From assembly GCA_046051225.1 (NCBI GenBank), contig JBJOOR010000020.1, positions 1 through 32,608 on the forward strand: a stretch of 32,608 nucleotides of DNA, in the 5' to 3' direction. The stretch comes from CAIODY01 sp046051225. Lineage in GTDB: Bacteria; Bacteroidota; Bacteroidia; Chitinophagales; CAIODY01. Positions 7,715 to 18,307 of the stretch are shown in pieces. Every line of letters starts with the position of its first letter. Positions within the stretch are counted from its first letter, which is position 1. The position numbers were made by a program, and so were the translations under genes. The notes under the pieces were generated by a model. That model ran no database searches and was not told the DNA's origin. It saw only the letters and a program-made list of their open reading frames with translations.

Positions 7715-9409
7715 TTGAAAAAAATAAACGTACTTATATTTTTATTTCTTGCTTTCAAAATTACCAAAGCGCAAGATTTGCAACAAATGGCTAAAGCAAA
7801 ACCATTTGATGTTCACGGCAATCTTTCTATTCAAACACAAGTCTACAGCATAGATGGTGCAGCAGCTCGGCAGCCTTGGAATAGCTATATTATTAGCGGT
7901 GCGCCAACGATTAGCATTTACGGATTTCAATTACCGTTTACATTTTTATTCAGCAATAATCAACGCGATTTTCGTCAGCCATTTAATCAAATTGGTGTTA
8001 GTCCGCAATACAAATGGTTGAAGTTACATGCTGGCTATCGCTCCATTTCTTTCTCACAATTTGGAATGGCAGGTCATGTAATTTTAGGTGGTGGAGTTGA
8101 ATTAAATCCTGGTAAATTTAGATTTGGTGTGCTTTACGGGCGTAGCAACAAAGCTGTTGCAGAAGACACCACAAAAAATATTTCGCAAAATTTAAACAGC
8201 ATTAATTACCCTGCTTACAAACAAATGTTGTTTGCTACAAAGATTGGAATTGGCACTGCCAGCAACTTTTTTGATTTGTATGTGGTGAAAGGAAAAGATG
8301 ATGTTTCGTCATTGCCAAACAAGCCAGTAAAAACTGAAGTGTTGCCTGCAGAAAATTTAGTGATAGGTGTGATGCATAAATTTTCTTTTTTCAAAAAGAA
8401 ATTGGAATGGCAAAGTGAAGCGGCTGGAAGTGCCTTCACTCGTGATGTTACAGCTCCATCATTTGATTTGTCATCAGTGAAAAATGTTGATTTGATTTCA
8501 AAAGTGATGACACCAAATTTATCAACTGTGTTGTACACCGCCATCGAATCGCAATTAAAATACAAACACAAATATTTTACAACAGGCTTAAAATGTCGGC
8601 GCATTGAACCCGACTATAAAAGCATGGGAGCCTATTTTTTTCAAACTGATTTACAGCAATTCACTGGAAATTTTTCGACAAGATTATTCAAAAACAAATT
8701 AAGTTTTAATGGCAGCATGGGCATTCAAAGTGATAATGTGGCGAAGAAAAAATTAGCAACTACGCAACGAAATATTTATTCAGCCGCCGCCAACTACCAG
8801 TTAAATCAGCACTTTGGGGTTGATGTGAATTTTTCAAATTATGGAACAGCACAAAAATCTGGCACAAAAACTTTGAGCGATACGTCTAAAATAAATCAAA
8901 TCAGCAACTCATTTACTATTGCGCCACATTATATGTTTCAGCAAAAAAATCTGGCGCATAATTTCTTTTTAATCATCGGAAATCAAAGTTTGAATGATAG
9001 AAATAAATTCACTTCCAATTACACTGAAATGAATATGTTGTTCAGCAACTTCAATTATTCATTGATGAATATTGATAAGAAAATTAATTACAATTTTGGG
9101 TTGAATTATTCAAGAAGTTCTACTTCAGAAAGTAAAATTGAATTGCAAGGTGCAACTGTTGGCTTAGGCAAAACATGGCTGAAAGACAAGATGAATACGG
9201 ATTTCAGCTTGAATGTCAATTCAACAAAATTTAATAGCGAAGCAAATGGATTTACAACAACAGCATCGTTAGGAAGTAATTATTCGTTGAGCAAAAAACA
9301 TTCATTTCGCATGCAGTTGAATTGGTTAATCAACAATTCAAAAAATGCTGCGGCAGGAAATAGTTTTAATGAATTCACTGCGATGGTGCAGTATAGATTT
9401 AATTTTTAA
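7715..9409 (+). CDS. Outer-membrane beta-barrel protein
   Basis: The 564-residue protein uses a TTG start. That start is supported because it gives a complete signal peptide (KKINVLIFLFLAFKITKAQ) and no nearby ATG does. The mature chain alternates short hydrophobic strands with polar turns over its whole length. It ends in an aromatic beta-signal (MVQYRFNF, terminal Phe), as expected for a BAM-assembled barrel. The region PFNQIGVSPQYKWLKLHAGYRS suggests a conserved periplasmic or strand segment. I cannot name a family; it is not a TonB-dependent receptor, since no plug domain is visible. It heads a same-strand set with the 2261-residue giant and a fibronectin-type protein, and may be their outer-membrane anchor or export partner. 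Confidence 0.75.
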   Translation: MKKINVLIFLFLAFKITKAQDLQQMAKAKPFDVHGNLSIQTQVYSIDGAAARQPWNSYIISGAPTISIYGFQLPFTFLFSNNQRDFRQPFNQIGVSPQYKWLKLHAGYRSISFSQFGMAGHVILGGGVELNPGKFRFGVLYGRSNKAVAEDTTKNISQNLNSINYPAYKQMLFATKIGIGTASNFFDLYVVKGKDDVSSLPNKPVKTEVLPAENLVIGVMHKFSFFKKKLEWQSEAAGSAFTRDVTAPSFDLSSVKNVDLISKVMTPNLSTVLYTAIESQLKYKHKYFTTGLKCRRIEPDYKSMGAYFFQTDLQQFTGNFSTRLFKNKLSFNGSMGIQSDNVAKKKLATTQRNIYSAAANYQLNQHFGVDVNFSNYGTAQKSGTKTLSDTSKINQISNSFTIAPHYMFQQKNLAHNFFLIIGNQSLNDRNKFTSNYTEMNMLFSNFNYSLMNIDKKINYNFGLNYSRSSTSESKIELQGATVGLGKTWLKDKMNTDFSLNVNSTKFNSEANGFTTTASLGSNYSLSKKHSFRMQLNWLINNSKNAAAGNSFNEFTAMVQYRFNF

Positions 9410-9411
9410 TC

Positions 9412-9447
9412 GCCACGAATACACGAATAAATTTGTGAATTAGTGTC
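9412..9447. repeat. Imperfect palindromic intergenic repeat with a -7-like box
   Basis: GCCACGAATACACGAATAA is an imperfect inverted match to the following ATTTGTGAATTAGTGTC. This CACGAAT-type palindrome resembles dispersed repeats common in the phylum. Its centre holds TAAATTTG (9428-9435), an exact -7 match located 27 bases before the next ATG. No clear -33 element is seen, so promoter activity is only possible. Confidence 0.4.
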
Positions 9448-9462
9448 AATAAATATTTAGTT

Positions 9463-12400
9463 ATGAAAAAGATTTTGTTTTTTTCAATCGCTTGTTTGCT
9501 ATTGTTTTCAACAAAGAAAGCAGCAGCACAAATCACGAATGTAAATGTGAGCATTGCTGTAATGCCGCCATATTCGCCGTATTTAACTGATTATTTGATT
9601 TACGAAAACAGAACTGCAATTGTTGTTACAGCTATTGGTTCGCCGGGTTCAACTGCTGATGTTTATTTCAAAGGACATATTGATGGCGACAATGGTGTGA
9701 GCATCAAAACGAAAACAAATTATTATCCAACAAATTATTTGACGCTAACAGCAGGCATCCCAAAACGCTTGAATGGCAACGATTTGAAAGATTTTTTTGA
9801 TTGGAGTTATGTAGATATTACTGGCGTTTCAATTCCAAGTGTGATTAGAAATAATGGTGTGCCCGAAGGAAATTATACGATTTGTTTTGAAGCTTTTGAT
9901 TATCACACCAAAGCAAGTTTGATGAATGGAATTCCATCGTGCTGTGCGCCAATTATGATTCAACATGTGAATCCGCCAACTTTAACTTCTCCGGTGGATG
10001 CTACTGAACTTACTGCTACATCACCGCAAACATTGATGTTTAGCTGGACTTACAATCCTGGCGTTTCAAGAACAACACGATATTTATTGAAAATGGTAGA
10101 GTTGATTGAAGGGCAAAATCCGAATGATGCTATCAATTCGCAAACTACGCCTGCCTTTTTTGAAAAAACTGTTTCGGGTGTAAACTATTTGTATTCAGCC
10201 ATAGACCCAGTGTTGAAGGCAGGAAAAAAATATGCTTGGAGAGTGAAGGCTTATGATTTGGATAATAAAATAAAATTTAAAAACAATGGCGAAAGCGAAG
10301 TCAGTACGTTTGATTATAAAATTTCTGCTAAAGATTCTTCGCAAATTTCGAAATCAGATATTCAAACAAATACAGGAAATTCAAGCATTTCGGGCAAGGC
10401 AAATTATTTTTTTGTAGAACAAAAATCTACTAACGCTAAAAAATTTGGTGTTGGAAATAATAGCAATAATGATACTCGACCTGATTATTTTCCGTTAAAA
10501 AATACTTCGATAAAATTAATTGAAGTGTATTCGTTGTGTGAAGTGTATAAAGTGAAACGTGCTGTGAGCAAGGATAGCAAAGGAAAATACACTTATGCTT
10601 TGGTAGATAGTTTGGCTTCATTGGGTAATTCATCAATTCCTTTATTATCTACAAAACCCAATGCACAATATCCGCAATCAAACAATTGTGGAAGCATAAT
10701 TGCATCTTCAAAAACTGATGATGGTGGCAATTTTCATTTTGATATTCCATCATCATTTCAATCCAAAATTTTAGATACATTTAATCTAACTGCTGCACAA
10801 GCAACTGATGGAAAGGCTCACCACTTGGCTTATGCAACAGGTTTGTGGGTAAAATATGGCAGCCCATATTATTATTCTGGCGGAGCATTATTTTTTATTC
10901 AAGGAAAAATTTTAAAAGATGATGCTTTCATATATCAGCAAGCAAAAAATTATTCGTTGAAAGTGAATTTGAAAAATTTTGCAGAGCAAAAAAGTTATTA
11001 CACTGGAAAAATCACACCCACACAAGGCGCATACAATTATGATTTGGATGTGTATGTTTTGAAAATAAAAAAATCATCAGGCGCACCCGATAATGAATGT
11101 GGCAGCGAAGGCAAAACTTCTATCATCACTATCAACAAACATGCGTATGTGGTGTATGCTAAGAAAACCGCCAAGATGAATAGCAGCGTTACTTTCAGCG
11201 ATTTGATTCAAAATATTTATCCGGGCGATGAAATGAGCAGCGGCGATGATTATTACATTTATGCAAAGCCAACTGATGGGAAAAATGTAGCGTATCAGCC
11301 AACTAAATTTTCATGGAATAGTTGTGCATTTGGCGATTGTTTTCAAGATTTTCAGTTTGATATAAACATGAGCAATTTCGTAAAACAAGAAATGGATTTA
11401 TCGCCTTATCAAATGTCGTTGGCGGTAAGTGGAAAATTGAAAAGTGTTTTTGCAAATGATGATGGTTCGCCTAACATTAATGATGCAAAACCATTGGCGA
11501 ATATTCCAATAAAATTAGTTGGGCAATGGGTGATTAAAAATGATGCAGATGGTATTGTGTATCCTATAAACGGCAACAGCAATGATTTTGCGGCTGGCAC
11601 AACAGATGGCGATGGACAATTTTCGTTGAACACAGGCAGCACAACTTTTTATCAATTGGGTGAAAATGGAATGAATCAATATCAAAATAGCAGTGGTAAT
11701 TTTTATGATAAAAATGGAAACGCAAAACCAGTAAACGGCAAGGAATTTTATGTTTTACGTATCAAAGTTCAAAGTCCATATTATTATAGTCCTGATAACG
11801 ATTTGCTCGTAGAGCCAGGCTACAACTACGATTTGGGCGATATGTACGCTTATGTTCGAGAAGCAAATGTGCAAATAGATGGTGTAAGAGCAATCAATAT
11901 GGATATTGGTTTTAATGATGCTGGCGGCTTATTTAATCCAACAAAAAAATCGGGCGAACGAGTTTATTTGTGTGTGAATGCAAACAAATTGCCCGATGGA
12001 TTTCCAATCAATGAAAACAAATTATTTAATCTTACTAAAAAAGAAATTGTTGATGGAATTAGTTACAAAGTGATTGATGAAGCAACTTCAGAAATCGGCG
12101 GAAAGCTACTGTTTAAGCATGTTGTGTTGAATGATTTACAAAATGCGCAAGACCGCTATTTTTATTTTACTGAATCGCCCGACCAAAGTTTTGATAATTA
12201 TAGTAGCGAATTCATCAGCATTTTTACAGCGATGAATGATATAGATAATGAGCAAAAATATTTTTGGAACAGCACACAATTCATCAAAGAATACAATGCC
12301 CAAAAAGATTTGCATCAAGTGATAAAAAATACTTCGGTTACCACATTTGCGCAAAAGCCCGTGATTATTGGTGCCGTGTATCCTAACAGTAATTACAGCA

Positions 12401-15400
12401 CCAATCCATTGCAAGGTGTAACGGTAAAAGTTTTGGATATTCCTGAATCAGCAACAGGCGAAATTGGATTTGGAAAAGATGGATTTTTGGGAGCGTTGTT
12501 TGTTGCAAAATTATTATCGCCAAGTTATGGTGTTGTAGCCGAAGACATGATGCAAACCAGCATGAATGGTAAGTTTCAGTTCAATGTAAATACTTCTGAC
12601 AATAGTAAAACGGGAAGGAAAGTGGTGTTCTTTAGCAAAAATGGATTCACACCAACTGCCGTTTTTGTGAATGGTGGAGCGAAAATAAAACGTGGTGAAA
12701 AAGCTGCATTGAGCAAAATATTTATGGAATTGCCAGCAACAGTTTTAGGCAAAGTTGTAGATGCTGATGATGGCAATTTTATTCATGCAAAAATTGTTGT
12801 GGGCGATGATTTTAGTTGGAGTGAAACCAATGAAACTTATGGCTCTGTTCAAGTTGGAAACATGATGACGCCTACATTATTCCCAATTGCTCAAACACTT
12901 ACAATGACTGCGCCATATGCAAGCGGTGTGAAGTTTACAGCCTATCCTGATGACAACGATACTTACGAACCTCTTACCGTTTATCAAGACATTAAATTAT
13001 TAGGAAACCAATCTTCGGTTACTTTTAAAATGAAGCATCGGCAACATCACATCATCATCAAAGCACATTCGCCAGGCAGCGATTTTGTGGCTAACAATAT
13101 TCCTGTGAAAGCCACTATTATCAATGGTTCGCAGAAAGTTGTTTCAACTGATGAAACTGTGTGGGCAAATGATAATAACGGAACAAAGCATGCCGTGCAT
13201 CAAACGAAATTAGAATTTGCTTCATCAGCAAAAACTTTTTTAGTGAAGTTAGAATCGCAATCGTCGAGCAATTGTTTCGAATCAAAAATTGTGAGCGTTG
13301 ATGATGCTGCACAATTCACCAGCATTTTTAATTTTGAATTGAAACCTTGCAAAAAAGTTTTGTGCCATGTTTCGGATAAAGGTCAGCCAGTGGTGAATGT
13401 AAAAATTTATGTAGAAGATTTACCTTTTACTGTTCCTGTTGCTTACACTGACATCAATGGAAATGCAGAATTGATGGGCGTTCCAGCCGATGGTTCACAC
13501 AACATCGTTGCCGTTCCACCAACCACTATGAAGAATTATTTTGGCTCAACAAAAGCGGTGAACATGAGTGCTTACAATGGTGCAACAATAAAATTAACAG
13601 TTTCAAAATTTGATGTGATGGATATTTCTTCGCTGCTTGGTTTTCCAATTGAAGTGAAAAATGTTCTTTATGGATTTGGACAAAATGCAGGTAAATTTTA
13701 CATCAGTGGAAGTATGTTGGTGAACAATGCCAACAATTATTTTTCAATTCCAAATGTGTTGGTTACATCTACCGAAGCTATAAAAAATAACAACTTCGAT
13801 TTTGAAGGTGTGGAGATAATTGCTTCTTCGCAAAAGACTGCAAGTGGGCTTCCATTGGCTGTTCCGAAGAATGATTTTTGGAGTACCACACAATCGAAAA
13901 GTGTAAAAGTGTTTAATAATTATGAAGGGTTTTCTTACTCGGCATTTGGTGCATTTGTAAAAAAATTAAGTGATAATTCGGGCAAAATTCAATCCCCATT
14001 ATTTATTGATGGTGCCGATTTCAAAAAAGGATTTTCTGTTAAAGATATTTCAAACTCAATGTACATCAGCACTTCGGGCTATAACGGAAAAACTTTAGGT
14101 TATGATGTAGCTGAATTTTTAGACTTGTATAACAGCGATGGCACAACACCAACTTCACTCACCAACGCATTTAAAATAAGCACTTGGGACTATAAAAACG
14201 TTTGGTATTTGTTACACAATAAATATGCTGGCGAAGCAAAAATCAGCAATTCAACATTTGATAAAAATGGTTTGCATTTGAATACCATTTTACACACAAA
14301 CATTCCGCAATTACAATCTCCAGATATAAATGTGAATGTTGGAAATATTGATATTGACCAAAATGAAACGCATGGAACTTTTGGTGGCGACTTAACTATT
14401 CCGATGGATAAATGGAAATTTGCAGTGAAAAATTGGACGCTTACTTCAAACGGATTAAACGCTACAGGCAGCATCGTTGCTGGTGCTTTGACCGTTCCTG
14501 CCAATAATGTTTTGATTGATTATGGCCGATTTAATTATGGAACTTATGAAGTAGAAAAAATAAAATTGGGCGGCAATATTCCATTGAATTTAGACAAAAA
14601 CAACACATCCGTTTCATTTGGTTTTGATGCAGGATTTGGCAGCAATGGTGCTTGGTCACTTTCGATGTTGCCATTAAAAGGTGATGTATTGACATCGCTG
14701 AAAAACTTGCCAGGCTTAGCTCCCAACGATGTTATTAATTTGAAAAATATTTCACTTTACAGCCGTGGAAGCGATGATGAAAATGTAATTATGTTGAGTG
14801 AAACAACACCTTGGGTTACTGTGAATAGTGTTTCAAAATTTCATCCTGCAATGGCATTTGCAACCACAGGCGCAATAAATTTTAGAGGAAAATTGGATTT
14901 GCAAATTCCAAAAATGAGTGAGTTAACCGATGCATTCACATTGCGCTATGAAGCCACCAACAATGGTTTGAAGCTGAATGCACCCGATGCACCATTCAGC
15001 GGATTAAGTATGAATACAAAAGGAGTGATGGTGAATTTCAATTCATCTAATCAAGTTTTTCAAAATAATAATTTGGTGTTGCATGGAAAAATTAAAGACC
15101 AAAATTCATCGGTGAATTATGCTTTTGATATTACGCTTACTAAAACAAATGCTGCAACAATTATTGGGGTGGACAACACGAATCAAAAATTTGTGTACAG
15201 CGGTGGCACTTCGGGTTTAGAAAAAATTACTGGTGCAATGAATGTCATCAACAATAATTCGGAGTGGAATAACTTTACTTTCGAAGGCGATTTGTTTGGA
15301 TTAGAAGGAATTGCAAACGCAAAAAAACATTTGAACTTTACAGTGAAAGGCGATTTAATTGCCGACAATCAAAAAGTAGGAGTGAATAATATTGCAGTGG

Positions 15401-16248
15401 ACGGATTGGGTACAGGCGGCATCACGTATGACTTTGGACAAAAAGCGTTGATTGGAAATTTACACATTGAACAAGATTTAAGCAACTGTCATTTATCAAG
15501 CGATGTTGATTTGAAATTTGGCGGCGGCGATTGGTATGTGTTCGGAAGTGCGATTGCAACTAACATTCAAAACTCCCCTGTAAGTAGCGGCAAATGTGGG
15601 TTTTTTGTGGGCAAAGGAACAATTAGTGGCAACATTCAAAATGTGTTGGCGCAATATTTTTATAAAAATGTTTTGCCCGACCCATTCCCCAAAGGCAGCT
15701 ACACAGGCGCATTGTTCTGCACCGAAGCAGCTGTGCCAGTGCCAATCATTCCGCAAATCAATATCAATTTAGACCCAATTGTACATTGCACTTTGGAGCA
15801 TGCCATTCATCTAAATTCTTACACAGGAATTAGTTTGGATTATCCGAAAATCAGTTACGATTTAGGTGGACAAGCGTATGTGTATATTCATGCAGGCGCA
15901 GGTGCAAGCATTGGTATAGCCTGCTGTGGTGCTGATTTTGCAGCCACTGGCGGTGCTGGTGTTTATGGGCATATTGATTTGAATATTCCATCGCCATCCA
16001 TCAATCCACTTCAAATGATGAGCGATGCAAAGAGTGCAATTTTGGATGCAAACATCACGATGCAAGGCGAAGTTTTTTTAGACCTAGAAGGCTCAGCTTA
16101 TGTTGGCGGAGGCTTATGTGATAGCGATTGCGACGGTTGGTTTTGCGAAACCACCTCATGGAGCAAAGGCATGGACATCAGATTGGCAGCCACTTACAAG
16201 AAAGGCGATGGAGTGAAATTGGAATTTAAAGATTTGCATTTTCATTGA
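9463..16248 (+). CDS. Giant secreted multidomain protein (2261 residues)
   Basis: It begins with a clear signal peptide (MKKILFFSIACLLLFSTKKAAAQ). The N-terminal part (about 24-165, with MPPYSPYLTDYLIYENRT) resembles what I recall of the TANFOR-type domain of long Bacteroidota surface proteins; this is a tentative assignment. A fibronectin III-like segment follows at about 168-285. Several carboxypeptidase-regulatory-like beta-sandwich modules come next (near 620-720, 970-1090, 1095-1180 and 1300-1360, for example LPATVLGKVVDADDG and VSDKGQPVVNVKIYVEDLP). The last 850 residues are beta-rich and repetitive, with a glycine- and cysteine-containing end. I see no T9SS sorting tail, so it may be held at the surface by the barrel protein encoded 53 bases upstream. 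It is probably a cell-surface or adhesive structure. Confidence 0.8.
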   Translation: MKKILFFSIACLLLFSTKKAAAQITNVNVSIAVMPPYSPYLTDYLIYENRTAIVVTAIGSPGSTADVYFKGHIDGDNGVSIKTKTNYYPTNYLTLTAGIPKRLNGNDLKDFFDWSYVDITGVSIPSVIRNNGVPEGNYTICFEAFDYHTKASLMNGIPSCCAPIMIQHVNPPTLTSPVDATELTATSPQTLMFSWTYNPGVSRTTRYLLKMVELIEGQNPNDAINSQTTPAFFEKTVSGVNYLYSAIDPVLKAGKKYAWRVKAYDLDNKIKFKNNGESEVSTFDYKISAKDSSQISKSDIQTNTGNSSISGKANYFFVEQKSTNAKKFGVGNNSNNDTRPDYFPLKNTSIKLIEVYSLCEVYKVKRAVSKDSKGKYTYALVDSLASLGNSSIPLLSTKPNAQYPQSNNCGSIIASSKTDDGGNFHFDIPSSFQSKILDTFNLTAAQATDGKAHHLAYATGLWVKYGSPYYYSGGALFFIQGKILKDDAFIYQQAKNYSLKVNLKNFAEQKSYYTGKITPTQGAYNYDLDVYVLKIKKSSGAPDNECGSEGKTSIITINKHAYVVYAKKTAKMNSSVTFSDLIQNIYPGDEMSSGDDYYIYAKPTDGKNVAYQPTKFSWNSCAFGDCFQDFQFDINMSNFVKQEMDLSPYQMSLAVSGKLKSVFANDDGSPNINDAKPLANIPIKLVGQWVIKNDADGIVYPINGNSNDFAAGTTDGDGQFSLNTGSTTFYQLGENGMNQYQNSSGNFYDKNGNAKPVNGKEFYVLRIKVQSPYYYSPDNDLLVEPGYNYDLGDMYAYVREANVQIDGVRAINMDIGFNDAGGLFNPTKKSGERVYLCVNANKLPDGFPINENKLFNLTKKEIVDGISYKVIDEATSEIGGKLLFKHVVLNDLQNAQDRYFYFTESPDQSFDNYSSEFISIFTAMNDIDNEQKYFWNSTQFIKEYNAQKDLHQVIKNTSVTTFAQKPVIIGAVYPNSNYSTNPLQGVTVKVLDIPESATGEIGFGKDGFLGALFVAKLLSPSYGVVAEDMMQTSMNGKFQFNVNTSDNSKTGRKVVFFSKNGFTPTAVFVNGGAKIKRGEKAALSKIFMELPATVLGKVVDADDGNFIHAKIVVGDDFSWSETNETYGSVQVGNMMTPTLFPIAQTLTMTAPYASGVKFTAYPDDNDTYEPLTVYQDIKLLGNQSSVTFKMKHRQHHIIIKAHSPGSDFVANNIPVKATIINGSQKVVSTDETVWANDNNGTKHAVHQTKLEFASSAKTFLVKLESQSSSNCFESKIVSVDDAAQFTSIFNFELKPCKKVLCHVSDKGQPVVNVKIYVEDLPFTVPVAYTDINGNAELMGVPADGSHNIVAVPPTTMKNYFGSTKAVNMSAYNGATIKLTVSKFDVMDISSLLGFPIEVKNVLYGFGQNAGKFYISGSMLVNNANNYFSIPNVLVTSTEAIKNNNFDFEGVEIIASSQKTASGLPLAVPKNDFWSTTQSKSVKVFNNYEGFSYSAFGAFVKKLSDNSGKIQSPLFIDGADFKKGFSVKDISNSMYISTSGYNGKTLGYDVAEFLDLYNSDGTTPTSLTNAFKISTWDYKNVWYLLHNKYAGEAKISNSTFDKNGLHLNTILHTNIPQLQSPDINVNVGNIDIDQNETHGTFGGDLTIPMDKWKFAVKNWTLTSNGLNATGSIVAGALTVPANNVLIDYGRFNYGTYEVEKIKLGGNIPLNLDKNNTSVSFGFDAGFGSNGAWSLSMLPLKGDVLTSLKNLPGLAPNDVINLKNISLYSRGSDDENVIMLSETTPWVTVNSVSKFHPAMAFATTGAINFRGKLDLQIPKMSELTDAFTLRYEATNNGLKLNAPDAPFSGLSMNTKGVMVNFNSSNQVFQNNNLVLHGKIKDQNSSVNYAFDITLTKTNAATIIGVDNTNQKFVYSGGTSGLEKITGAMNVINNNSEWNNFTFEGDLFGLEGIANAKKHLNFTVKGDLIADNQKVGVNNIAVDGLGTGGITYDFGQKALIGNLHIEQDLSNCHLSSDVDLKFGGGDWYVFGSAIATNIQNSPVSSGKCGFFVGKGTISGNIQNVLAQYFYKNVLPDPFPKGSYTGALFCTEAAVPVPIIPQININLDPIVHCTLEHAIHLNSYTGISLDYPKISYDLGGQAYVYIHAGAGASIGIACCGADFAATGGAGVYGHIDLNIPSPSINPLQMMSDAKSAILDANITMQGEVFLDLEGSAYVGGGLCDSDCDGWFCETTSWSKGMDIRLAATYKKGDGVKLEFKDLHFH

Positions 16249-16308
16249 TTTTTTTTAACCACACTGTTTGAAAAAAGAGAGTTTTAATTTAAAAATAAAA
16301 AATTGGTT

Positions 16309-18306
16309 ATGACAAAAAATATAGGATTCATCATACTTTTGAGCTTTATCAGTTCGTTTTCTTTTGCACAAAAGAAAAATGCTTATGGCAGCGAAAAAGG
16401 AATTTATTTATTGAACACTTTGCATGCAGCGAATAAAAAAAATCCTTACAAAGGTGCAAGTGCTTATGTAATAGAGCGTTCGGTGGCTGGGCAAAATAAT
16501 TTCCAAAAAATAGCTGCTTATTCAACACCAATTTCTTCGAATGAATTTATAGAACGAGCAAATAATTTTCAAGACAAATTTGCTTACACAACCGACATCA
16601 ATCAAGAAGAATTATTGAATGCTTGGTTGGCTTTTGAAAAAATAAAAAGTTGGGATTCATTAAAACATCATTTGTCGTTCACTGCTGTGCAAGCAGGTTT
16701 TGGGGTTTTATTATTGGATGAAACTGCCAATAAAAACACAAAATATGTTTACAAAATTTCTTCGGTAGATGACAATGGAAAAACGATTCAGAGCTTCACA
16801 ACTAACGAAGTTTCGTACCCAGAAATGATGACCTATCGCAAACCAAAATATGTAAAGCAAACTACGGATGGAATTGCTGCTACTATCATTTGGAAAACAA
16901 TAAAAGACCGAAAGCCGCATCATTTCAAGGTTTTCAGAAGCGAAGGTGAAAGAGGAACGATGAAAGAATATGGCGTAGCAAAAAATATTTATGAAAAGAA
17001 AGACACATTTTTTTATGCTTTTACAGATGAAAAAATGAATAAAGGAACGATGTATCGCTATTGCATTTCGCCATCAAATAATTATGGCAATTACAATATT
17101 CACTCCGATACGATTTTGGCAACAAACCTTTTAGCAAAAGATGCTGACTTGCCAACCGACTTGAAAGCCGTTTCTATGGATAGTTTGGAGGCAATTAAAA
17201 TTTCGTGGCAGATTCCAAATGCAGCAGAATTAGACGCAGTTGAAATTTATCGTGGTATTGATTATGAAAAACCTTTTCAAAAAATCATGTCAGTTTCACC
17301 AACACAAAATCAATATGTAGATAAAACGATTGCGACTGGTCAACGCTATTTTTATACTTTGAAAGTGATTGACAGATTGGGCAGAAGCACAATTTCGACC
17401 AATAAAGTTTTTGCCATTTGCAGCGGCAAGCAAAAACATTTGCCGCCATTAAGAGTATTGGCAAAGCCCACCAATAAAGGCATTCAGCTCTATTGGATTC
17501 CGAATGGCGAAAATATTCGTGGATTTTATTTGTATCGTTGCGAAGGCATTGATGGCGATTTTAAACAACTTGGAAATTTTATTTCGTACAAAAAAGATTC
17601 GATGCCAAATTATTTAGATGCTGATAAAAATATGACTACTGGTGCAACTTACAGCTATGAGGTAAAGGAAGAATCGAACGGACATATTTTGAGTGATGCC
17701 TGCAAACCTACTATAACACAGGCTATTCACGGTAATAAAAATTTGCAAATGCCCATGACCATTTTATCTGCAACAAGTATTGATAAAGGATTTTTGTTGA
17801 GCTGGAATTTTAATTCATCAGTAAATGGAATTTACGGAACAGAATTATTGCGCAAAAAATCGGATGAAAAAACATTTACTAAAATCAACAAATTGGCTTT
17901 GAGTTTAAGTATTCAAAGTTTTGTGGATTCAAGCATTGAGCAAAATGTGGCTTATCAATATCAATTGATTTTCTTAGACAATATCAATGATAAAGTGGGT
18001 AAAACAAATGTGGTGGAAGTGAAAAAAGAAAATTTGAACTTGGCTTCACCATTCAATTTGAAAGGCTCGTTTGAAAATAATGTTGTGAAATTATCTTGGG
18101 AATACGCTTCGAAAAATGCAACAGATTTTAAAATTTATCGGCGTACACCGGGCAAAAAACCTGAACAAATTGGTAGTGTAAAAAACTCCAGTTTAACTTA
18201 TACTGATTCAAAATTAAGTGGCGATGAAGTGGTGTTTTATTACATCGTTGCCGCCAATAAAAATGCAGAAAGCCAAGCATCAAATGAATGGCATTTGGTG
18301 AAATAG
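16309..18306 (+). CDS. Secreted protein with fibronectin III-like repeats
   Basis: I chose the ATG at 16309 because it leads straight into a signal peptide (MTKNIGFIILLSFISSFSFAQ); a TTG two codons earlier is less likely. The 665-residue product has four or five fibronectin III-like domains at about 172-278, 281-371, 380-475, 482-572 and 580-665. They show the typical LSW/ISW, EIYRG or FKIYRR, and YFYTLKVID or YYIVAAN patterns. No sorting tail is visible. It follows the giant gene by 60 bases on the same strand. A role in the same extracellular assembly is likely. It ends one base short of the stop codon of the convergent helical-protein gene, with no terminator between. Confidence 0.8.
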   Translation: MTKNIGFIILLSFISSFSFAQKKNAYGSEKGIYLLNTLHAANKKNPYKGASAYVIERSVAGQNNFQKIAAYSTPISSNEFIERANNFQDKFAYTTDINQEELLNAWLAFEKIKSWDSLKHHLSFTAVQAGFGVLLLDETANKNTKYVYKISSVDDNGKTIQSFTTNEVSYPEMMTYRKPKYVKQTTDGIAATIIWKTIKDRKPHHFKVFRSEGERGTMKEYGVAKNIYEKKDTFFYAFTDEKMNKGTMYRYCISPSNNYGNYNIHSDTILATNLLAKDADLPTDLKAVSMDSLEAIKISWQIPNAAELDAVEIYRGIDYEKPFQKIMSVSPTQNQYVDKTIATGQRYFYTLKVIDRLGRSTISTNKVFAICSGKQKHLPPLRVLAKPTNKGIQLYWIPNGENIRGFYLYRCEGIDGDFKQLGNFISYKKDSMPNYLDADKNMTTGATYSYEVKEESNGHILSDACKPTITQAIHGNKNLQMPMTILSATSIDKGFLLSWNFNSSVNGIYGTELLRKKSDEKTFTKINKLALSLSIQSFVDSSIEQNVAYQYQLIFLDNINDKVGKTNVVEVKKENLNLASPFNLKGSFENNVVKLSWEYASKNATDFKIYRRTPGKKPEQIGSVKNSSLTYTDSKLSGDEVVFYYIVAANKNAESQASNEWHLVK

Positions 18307-18307
18307 T

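Noticed and set aside
8215..8604. Minus-strand 129-codon open frame
   Set aside because: It is antisense to the well-supported outer-membrane barrel gene, and its product lacks recognisable features.
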